From assembly GCA_958296345.1 (NCBI GenBank), contig CATQIJ010000013.1, positions 434,001 to 498,000 on the forward strand: 64,000 nucleotides of DNA, read 5' to 3'. Shown one piece after another: positions 58,776-64,000 of the stretch (positions within the stretch are counted from its first letter, which is position 1; each line of letters opens with the position of its first letter). Under the pieces are notes generated by a model. That model worked only from the letters and a program-made list of their open reading frames with translations. It did not search any database and was not told the origin of the DNA. Made by a program: the position numbers and the translations under genes. The stretch is from an uncultured Rhizobiaceae bacterium (GTDB lineage: Bacteria; Pseudomonadota; Alphaproteobacteria; Rhizobiales; Rhizobiaceae).

Positions 58776-59468
58776 TCAAAAATCCAAATCAATATAATGC
58801 GATGAAGGTGGTAGCCCCATAACTTTATCAGCTAAGAGTGGGCGATACGATGGGCGTGATTTCATTCGAGCAAACCAATCTTTTGCAGCTGGCTCATCCT
58901 CCCATTGGATTTCGCCTAAATAATCCAAAACCGAAATAGCTGCTGCTGCTGCCATATCTGCTGCAGATATTGTATTACCAGCAAGCCAATCTCTTGAGGA
59001 TACAAGAGCTGATAGATACTTCATATGGTTTTTCAAATTTGCCCTTGCTGCACGAATAATATTTGAATCTGGCGCACCGCCACCTTCTTCAGCACGCATT
59101 AATTGCTTGAACACGCGCTCTTGAACGATATAGCGCGTCACTTCAGCATCAAATTTGCTTAAGAACCATTCAATTAAACGCCTTGTTTCTGCACGTTCGA
59201 GTGACTTTTCTGATAATAGACGCTTTTCACGCATCATTGCACCACACGTTTCGTCTAAATATTCGCCGATAACAACACCGCCACTAACAAACTGCCCCTC
59301 ATCAACCATTAAAACAGGCAATGTACCTGCTGGATTAATCTGTAAAAACTCCATACGGCGTTCCCAAGGTTTTTCTTCCAAGAAACCGACAGATTGAGCA
59401 TATTCGGCTAATAGTAGGCGAATATAACGCGAACTTGCTGACATTGGGTGGTGATAGAGTGTGTGCAT
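58776..59468 (-). CDS. Glutathione S-transferase family protein
   Basis: 230 residues. Thioredoxin-like N-terminal domain (TLYHHPMSASSRYIRLLLAEY, NPAGTLPVLMVDEG with the cis-Pro, FVSGGVVIGEYLDE) and an all-helical C-terminal domain (DWLAGNTISAADMAAAAAISVLDYLG, seen as NTISAADMAAAAAI). The catalytic residue and substrate are unclear. Glutathione itself is made by GshB at 5187-6128. It is the first gene of the minus-strand run down to folC, and its upstream region faces uppP. Confidence 0.88.
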   Translation of the reverse strand: MHTLYHHPMSASSRYIRLLLAEYAQSVGFLEEKPWERRMEFLQINPAGTLPVLMVDEGQFVSGGVVIGEYLDETCGAMMREKRLLSEKSLERAETRRLIEWFLSKFDAEVTRYIVQERVFKQLMRAEEGGGAPDSNIIRAARANLKNHMKYLSALVSSRDWLAGNTISAADMAAAAAISVLDYLGEIQWEDEPAAKDWFARMKSRPSYRPLLADKVMGLPPSSHYIDLDF

Positions 59469-59606
59469 AAGGCCTATTACTTATAAATCCACTGGAAATT
59501 ATGACGCGAACATGAAAAAGAATAGATGAATCAGTTTTGCGTTTCTAAAAACAATAAAGAGACGAACAGCCTCGCGCAAGTTAATCTATATCCATAAGGC
59601 GATTTG

Positions 59607-60437
59607 ATGACACCTGAACAAATTATCGTCCTTGCAATTGTGCAAGGCATCACCGAATTTCTACCGATTTCTTCATCTGGCCATTTAGCCTTAATCCCTG
59701 CTGTTACGGGTTGGCCTGATCAGGGCCAAGTAACAGACGTTATGGTACATATCGGTTCGCTCTTTGCTGTGATTGTATATTTCTGGCGTGATGTTTTAAA
59801 ATTGATTGGTGGCGGGTTAGATTTATTACGTTTGCGTATGAACGATAACTCAAGAATGGCGCTGTATATTATCGTTGCAACCATTCCTGCAGTAGCCTTT
59901 GGATTATTCTTAAAAAAATCAGGTTACGGAGAGGGACTTCGTTCTGTTGAGGTGATTGCATGGAACGCAATTATTTTTGGCGTGCTAATGTATGTGACTG
60001 ACTATATCGGCAAACAAACCAAAGTAATGGAAGACATGAAAATGTCTCCTGCTGTTATCATGGGCTTTGCGCAGGCAATGGCTCTTATTCCTGGAACATC
60101 ACGATCAGGCATTACTATGACCGCCGCGCGTTTTATGGGCTTTAGTCGACCTGAGGCTGCAAGGTTTTCATTTCTTCTTGGTATACCAGCGATTGCTGGT
60201 GCGGGCGCATTTGTAACTTTGGATGCAATTGAATCTGGTATAGAAATTTCAAACGGCGCTATCCTAGCAGCGGTTCTTACTTTCTTTGCGGCGCTTACTG
60301 CAATCGCCTTCTTAATGGCATTTGTTAAACGCTCTAGTTTTCTAATTTTTACCATCTATCGCATAGCACTTGGGCTTCTACTATTCGCCTTACTTTATGA
60401 TTGGATACCAGGCATTTCAGTTGATTTGTCGGTTTGA
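59607..60437 (+). CDS. uppP: Undecaprenyl-diphosphatase UppP (BacA)
   Basis: 276 residues from the ATG at 59607. Integral membrane enzyme recycling the lipid carrier of peptidoglycan and O-antigen; overproduction gives bacitracin resistance. Signatures: VQGITEFLPISSSGHLALI (catalytic Glu region), and the P-loop-like PGTSRSGITMTAARFMGF. About eight membrane helices. It is divergent from gst and followed 49 nt later by rnd. Confidence 0.96.
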   Translation: MTPEQIIVLAIVQGITEFLPISSSGHLALIPAVTGWPDQGQVTDVMVHIGSLFAVIVYFWRDVLKLIGGGLDLLRLRMNDNSRMALYIIVATIPAVAFGLFLKKSGYGEGLRSVEVIAWNAIIFGVLMYVTDYIGKQTKVMEDMKMSPAVIMGFAQAMALIPGTSRSGITMTAARFMGFSRPEAARFSFLLGIPAIAGAGAFVTLDAIESGIEISNGAILAAVLTFFAALTAIAFLMAFVKRSSFLIFTIYRIALGLLLFALLYDWIPGISVDLSV

Positions 60438-60486
60438 CCCAATCAGGCTATAAGATTCGCAAAACATACACATAAGGGGAAAAGCG

Positions 60487-61101
60487 GTGACAATCCGGTT
60501 TCATAAAGGCGACTTACCAAATCTAGATAACTATCATGACTCCATTGCAGTCGACACGGAAACACTTGGGCTAAACCCTCTTCGTGACAGACTTTGTGTT
60601 GTTCAATTATCACCAGGTGACGGAACAGCAGATGTCGTTCAAATTGCTAAAGGTCAGACAGAGGCACCAAACCTTAAAGCACTTATGGAAGATCCAAATC
60701 GTACGATTATTTTTCATTTTGGTCGCTTTGATGTCGCCGTCCTAGAGCATGGTTTAGGCATTGCTACAAACAACGTTTACTGTACCAAGATCGCCTCTAA
60801 AATGACGCGCACTTATACGGACCGCCATGGCCTTAAAGACTTGGTACGCGAATTTATTGGCGTTGATATTTCAAAGCAGCAACAAAGCTCTGATTGGGCT
60901 GCAGAAACTTTAAGCCAAGCGCAATTAGAATATGCTGCTTCTGACGTGCTTCATTTGCATGAATTAATGGCACATCTAGAAAAACGCTTGGAGCGCGAAG
61001 GACGAAGCGAACTTGCAAAAGAATGTTTTAAATTCTTGCCTACACGCTGTCGCCTTGACCTTGCCGGGTGGCCAGAAACTGACATATTTGCTCATAGTTA
61101 A
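60487..61101 (+). CDS. rnd: Ribonuclease D, short form (DEDD exonuclease domain only)
   Basis: 204 residues, about half the length of E. coli RNase D, lacking the HRDC domains; this short form is normal beside lptC in Alphaproteobacteria. DEDD residues: AVDTETLGLNP (Asp/Glu), IIFHFGRFDVAVLEH (Asp), and YAASDVLHLHEL (Tyr and Asp). It trims 3' ends of structured RNAs. The start is a GTG at 60487 with AAGGGGAAAA upstream. Confidence 0.93.
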   Translation: MTIRFHKGDLPNLDNYHDSIAVDTETLGLNPLRDRLCVVQLSPGDGTADVVQIAKGQTEAPNLKALMEDPNRTIIFHFGRFDVAVLEHGLGIATNNVYCTKIASKMTRTYTDRHGLKDLVREFIGVDISKQQQSSDWAAETLSQAQLEYAASDVLHLHELMAHLEKRLEREGRSELAKECFKFLPTRCRLDLAGWPETDIFAHS

Positions 61102-61171
61102 GCTACACCTAAGCCCTATTGTGACCATGAAGCTGTTGTAACAAACTGCAAGATAAAGTGAGGCGCATGTC

Positions 61172-61921
61172 TTGAGTAATCAGTTTCAAAATCAAACACA
61201 GGGACATTACATCCCCGTTAATGCAGGCGCCCAATCAACGCCTCAACAAGCATCTGCGCCTAATCTTGATTTTATCACCACTGACAACCGTGAAAATGAG
61301 TACCGCGAAGCATTAAAACACTCAAGTAAAGTTCGGTTTTGGAAATTTGCTTTTCCAATATTAGCTGTCCTAATGATTTTAGGAATAATCGTCGCTTTTG
61401 TGCTCAATTCACTAAAAGTACCCGATATTGCAGTTGAAAACATCAGCGTTTCTGATGGAAAACTTGTCATGGAAAATCCTGAACTTAGTGGATTTGATAA
61501 AAACAAGCGGCCGTATAACCTGAGCGCAACAAAAGCCATACAGGATGTTGAAAATCCCAATCAGGTAGAATTACAAGAAATCCTTGCAGAACTTCCTATG
61601 AACGAAAAGATCACAGCAACAATTACTGCTGGAAACGGTGTTTATGATGCAGATGCAAAAACGCTGGTTTTAAAAAAGAGTGTTAATCTTGTTACCTCCA
61701 GTGGCATGGTTCTCAATTTGGAAGACGCAAGTGTTGATATTGGTAATTCCATCATGCATACGAACAACCCAATCAATGGTACTAGTCCACAAGCCGATAT
61801 TTCGTCCAACACCATGATGGTTGAAGATGGTGGCAATCGATTAATTTTTGAAGGCCGTGTTCGAATGACACTACGCCCAGATGAATTGAAAAAGGCAGAC
61901 AAGACGAATGAACAGAATTAA
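61172..61921 (+). CDS. lptC: LPS export periplasmic protein LptC
   Basis: 249 residues. Cytoplasmic Gln-rich N-terminus of about 65 residues, one membrane anchor (FAFPILAVLMILGIIVAFVL), then a beta-jellyroll periplasmic domain (ENISVSDGKLVMENPELSGFDKNKRPYNL in part; ATITAGNGVYDADAKTLVL). LptC links the LptBFG ABC transporter to the LptA bridge. The start is a TTG at 61172 behind GAGGCG; an ATG four bases upstream is followed at once by a stop. It overlaps lptA by 14 nt. Confidence 0.9.
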   Translation: MSNQFQNQTQGHYIPVNAGAQSTPQQASAPNLDFITTDNRENEYREALKHSSKVRFWKFAFPILAVLMILGIIVAFVLNSLKVPDIAVENISVSDGKLVMENPELSGFDKNKRPYNLSATKAIQDVENPNQVELQEILAELPMNEKITATITAGNGVYDADAKTLVLKKSVNLVTSSGMVLNLEDASVDIGNSIMHTNNPINGTSPQADISSNTMMVEDGGNRLIFEGRVRMTLRPDELKKADKTNEQN

Positions 61922-62465
61922 ATTTTTGCTATCAAAGACTGCAATTCTTTTTGCATTAGTTTTTGCAACTTTAGGGTTTGCTTCTTCGAGCTTTGCCCAA
62001 TCTGCAGGCGGTGCTTTTAAGGGCATTGGTAATAATAATGATCCTATTCAGATTGAAGCGGATAAGCTTGAGATTATTGATAATGAAAATACTGCTCTGC
62101 TGACCGGCAATGTAAGCGTTGTTCAAGGCGCAACCTTGTTGCAGGCAACGCGTATTAAAGTATTTTACGAGCGAGCAAGTGAAAAAGGTAAAACTAAAAG
62201 TGGTATTCGTAAAATCGAAGCCAGCGGCAAAGTGGCTGTCCGCTCAGGCGAGAACAAAGTTTCGGCTGATAAAGCAACTATTAATATGATTTCTGAAACT
62301 GTTTTAATGACAGGCAATGTTGTGGTTAGCCAAACAGGTAATGTACTTTCGGCTTGTAAGGTTACAATAAATCTAAAAACCAATGTTTCTAATGTTACGC
62401 CTTGTAGTTCTAATTCTGGGAGTGAACGCGTCAAAATTTTACTGACACCTAAGAAAAGAAACTAA
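61908..62465 (+). CDS. lptA: LPS transport periplasmic protein LptA (OstA-like)
   Basis: 185 residues with a Sec signal peptide ending near SSFAQS. The OstA/LptA domain shows DPIQIEADKLEIIDNENTALLTGNVSVVQGA (seen as IQIEADKLEI and TALLTGNVSVVQG), IEASGKVAVRSGENKVSADKA, and LMTGNVVVSQTGNVLSACKV. It forms the periplasmic bridge for LPS. ATG at 61908 lies inside the end of lptC, so the two are coupled. Confidence 0.94.
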   Translation: MNRIKFLLSKTAILFALVFATLGFASSSFAQSAGGAFKGIGNNNDPIQIEADKLEIIDNENTALLTGNVSVVQGATLLQATRIKVFYERASEKGKTKSGIRKIEASGKVAVRSGENKVSADKATINMISETVLMTGNVVVSQTGNVLSACKVTINLKTNVSNVTPCSSNSGSERVKILLTPKKRN

Positions 62466-62555
62466 AACGGATTTTATGCCAAAATCTCTTGGTTAAAGAA
62501 AATTAACTATAATTCGTGTATTTGTAGCTAACAAAACGTTTATTGGATCATCACT

Positions 62556-63452
62556 TTGGGCTTTCTCAAAAACATCTCTGGCTTAGTAAAAAAGCCAAAA
62601 GCCCGTAAGGTTGAATGGGCAGATATGCCTCTAGAAAATACACTTTCTACAGGCCCAGAAATACGCGTTGCCACGCCCCCGCCTATACAACAAAGTCAGC
62701 AACAACCAACGCATCAACCGCAGTCTCGCGATGGCGTTTTGCTCGTTTCTGGTATTCAAAAAAGCTATAAAGGACGCAAGGTTGTAGAGAATGTAAACCT
62801 TGGTGTAAGGCGCGGTGAAGCGGTTGGATTACTTGGGCCAAATGGCGCCGGCAAGACGACAAGTTTTTATATGATAACAGGTCTTGTGCAGGCGGATGCA
62901 GGTAAAATAGAACTAAATGGTCATAATATAACCAAGACACCGATGTACCGCAGAGCGCGCCTTGGTATTGGCTACTTGCCTCAAGAAGCTAGTATTTTCA
63001 GAGGCTTAAGCGTTGAAAATAATATTCGTGCGGTGCTCGAAGTTGTTGAACCTAACAAAAAAGAGCGCGAACGCCAGCTTGATGCACTACTTGAAGAATT
63101 TTCAATAACACATTTGAGAAAATCGCCTTCAATCGCTCTTTCAGGCGGTGAACGTAGGCGGTGTGAAATTGCTCGCGCACTAGCAACGCGGCCTTCTTTC
63201 ATGCTTCTTGATGAGCCCTTTGCTGGGATCGATCCAATTGCAGTTGGTGACATTCAAGACCTAGTTCGACACCTCACACGACGCGGCATTGGTGTCTTAA
63301 TCACAGACCATAATGTTCGCGAAACTTTAGGGTTGATTGATAGGGCTTATATCATCCATGCGGGGAATGTTTTGACCCATGGCAGCCCAAATGAAATTGT
63401 CCAAAACCCAGATGTACGCCGACTTTACCTCGGGGAGCAATTTACTCTTTAG
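62556..63452 (+). CDS. lptB: LPS export ABC transporter ATP-binding protein LptB
   Basis: 298 residues, with an N-terminal extension of about 65 residues (basic, then Gln/Pro-rich) ahead of the ABC domain. ATPase motifs: Walker A GLLGPNGAGKTTSFYMITGL, Q-loop GYLPQEASIFRGL, signature LSGGERRRCEIARAL, Walker B MLLDEPFAGIDPIAV and H-loop VLITDHNVRETL. The start is a TTG at 62556; an internal ATG at about codon 24 is a weaker alternative. It powers LPS extraction with LptFG (outside the window). Confidence 0.94.
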   Translation: MGFLKNISGLVKKPKARKVEWADMPLENTLSTGPEIRVATPPPIQQSQQQPTHQPQSRDGVLLVSGIQKSYKGRKVVENVNLGVRRGEAVGLLGPNGAGKTTSFYMITGLVQADAGKIELNGHNITKTPMYRRARLGIGYLPQEASIFRGLSVENNIRAVLEVVEPNKKERERQLDALLEEFSITHLRKSPSIALSGGERRRCEIARALATRPSFMLLDEPFAGIDPIAVGDIQDLVRHLTRRGIGVLITDHNVRETLGLIDRAYIIHAGNVLTHGSPNEIVQNPDVRRLYLGEQFTL

Positions 63453-63529
63453 GAATATGTTTGCGTTACCTTGATGCAATAAACAGGCCAATTTTAAAAA
63501 GAGCCTGTAAATCAATAGGTAGGATAACA

Positions 63530-64000
63530 ATGGCTCTTTCAGCTCGTTTACAACAGAAGCAATCACAATCACTTGTGATGACGCCTCAACTGGCGCAATC
63601 GATTAAACTTTTACAATACAGTCATCTTGAACTTGCTGAATTCATACAAAGCGAAGTTGAAAAAAACCCTCTGCTTGAGATTGATTCTAATGATAGTATT
63701 TCTGCTGATAAATTATCAGACGCCAATTCAAACCACCAAGATGATAAAATTTCTAGTGAAATGAAATTAGATGCTGGTGACAAAGCTAATGACTTAGATG
63801 CTTCTTTTGAGAATGTTTATGATGAAGGTATTGCGGGCGCAGAAAAAGCAAACTCACAGCCTGCACCAAACTCAAATACTTTATCTTCGCAAAATATCTC
63901 TTCAAATAATTCAGACCACACTGATTTTTTAGCAAGCGTCGGAGAAACGCTTAGCCTGGCTCAACATTTAAACAGCCAAATTTCACTTACCTTCGCTAAC
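63530..64000 (+). CDS. rpoN: RNA polymerase sigma-54 factor RpoN, 5' part only (cut by the window edge)
   Basis: ATG at 63530 behind AGGATAAC; 157 codons are visible, open to the right edge. The N-terminal activator-interacting region I is clear: LSARLQQKQSQSLVMTPQLA, QSIKLLQYSHLELAEFIQ, EVEKNPLLEID. An acidic, low-complexity region II follows (many Asp, Ser, Asn), then the beginning of the core-binding domain (LAQHLNSQISLTF). The order lptB-rpoN is conserved in Proteobacteria, usually followed by hpf and ptsN, which would connect to the HPr/HprK genes here. Confidence 0.96.
   Translation, partial: MALSARLQQKQSQSLVMTPQLAQSIKLLQYSHLELAEFIQSEVEKNPLLEIDSNDSISADKLSDANSNHQDDKISSEMKLDAGDKANDLDASFENVYDEGIAGAEKANSQPAPNSNTLSSQNISSNNSDHTDFLASVGETLSLAQHLNSQISLTFAN

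Noticed and set aside
63483-63508. ACAGGC/GCCTGT hairpin as terminator between lptB and rpoN
   Set aside because: Only 6 bp with a 14-nt loop and no T tract; too weak to call.

Overview
The window looks like chromosomal DNA of an alphaproteobacterium of the order Hyphomicrobiales (Rhizobiales). It is rather AT-rich (about 40% G+C by eye). The assignment rests on gene content and order: pckA / chvI-chvG-hprK-EIIA-ptsH-ahcY-divL-tsaE/amgK-murU-addB-addA-trxA, convergent to trpF-trpB-trpA-accD-folC, and rnd-lptC-lptA-lptB-rpoN. It also rests on family traits: a DivL with tyrosine at the phospho-site, an AccD without most zinc-ribbon cysteines, a short HprK, and an Irr-type iron box before mbfA. 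I see no tRNA, rRNA, IS element, prophage or CRISPR array.

Layout. 1-933: remains of a CHASE2-cyclase/FecR pair on the minus strand, both apparently frameshifted. 1127-8076: a cell-wall lipoprotein (minus) facing an FAD oxidoreductase-rsmI-yraN-gshB run (plus), then ppa and a cytochrome P450 (minus). 8276-16961: plus-strand gyrB, a TVP38-type membrane protein, a GGDEF/EAL protein, lepA, a small membrane protein and a TTC38-like protein. 16966-19229: a TetR gene divergent from a small putative stress operon (YCII, MAPEG, a split membrane protein and a frameshifted TfoX-N protein). 19345-24256: a GH25 lipoprotein, an SDR fragment, and a serine-synthesis block with serB divergent from serC-serA behind a structured leader. 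24270-29219: a doubly frameshifted MmgE/PrpD gene, mbfA with an Irr box, cytochrome b561, a Tat-exported protein and an acyltransferase. 29454-33767: a class A PBP, a gene with a T9 tract and pckA. 34062-51630: the chvI-to-trxA block. 51695-59468: eight minus-strand genes from gst to folC. 59607-64000: uppP, rnd, lptCAB and the start of rpoN.

How the genes work together. The window is mostly core physiology. Envelope: PBP, PBP activator, UppP, LptABC, AmgK/MurU wall recycling, GH25. Signalling and cell cycle: ChvG/ChvI, HprK with a regulatory PTS, DivL, RpoN. Repair: AddAB. Amino acids and methyl cycle: SerABC, TrpABF, AhcY. Translation and tRNA: RsmI, LepA, TsaE, QueG.

The most striking patterns are these. 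(1) Six to eight reading-frame lesions lie exclusively in dispensable accessory genes while long core genes are intact, suggesting real gene decay or phase variation rather than random sequencing error. (2) A compact GC-rich leader with mutually exclusive or pseudoknotted pairings precedes serC. (3) An exact palindromic Irr box overlaps the predicted mbfA start site. No wholly new multi-gene system can be claimed from sequence alone. No stretch above about 300 bases is without a gene or gene remnant; the longest gaps, about 200-294 bases (pckA-chvI, gyrB upstream, ahcY-divL, 20122-20322), hold only the sites listed.
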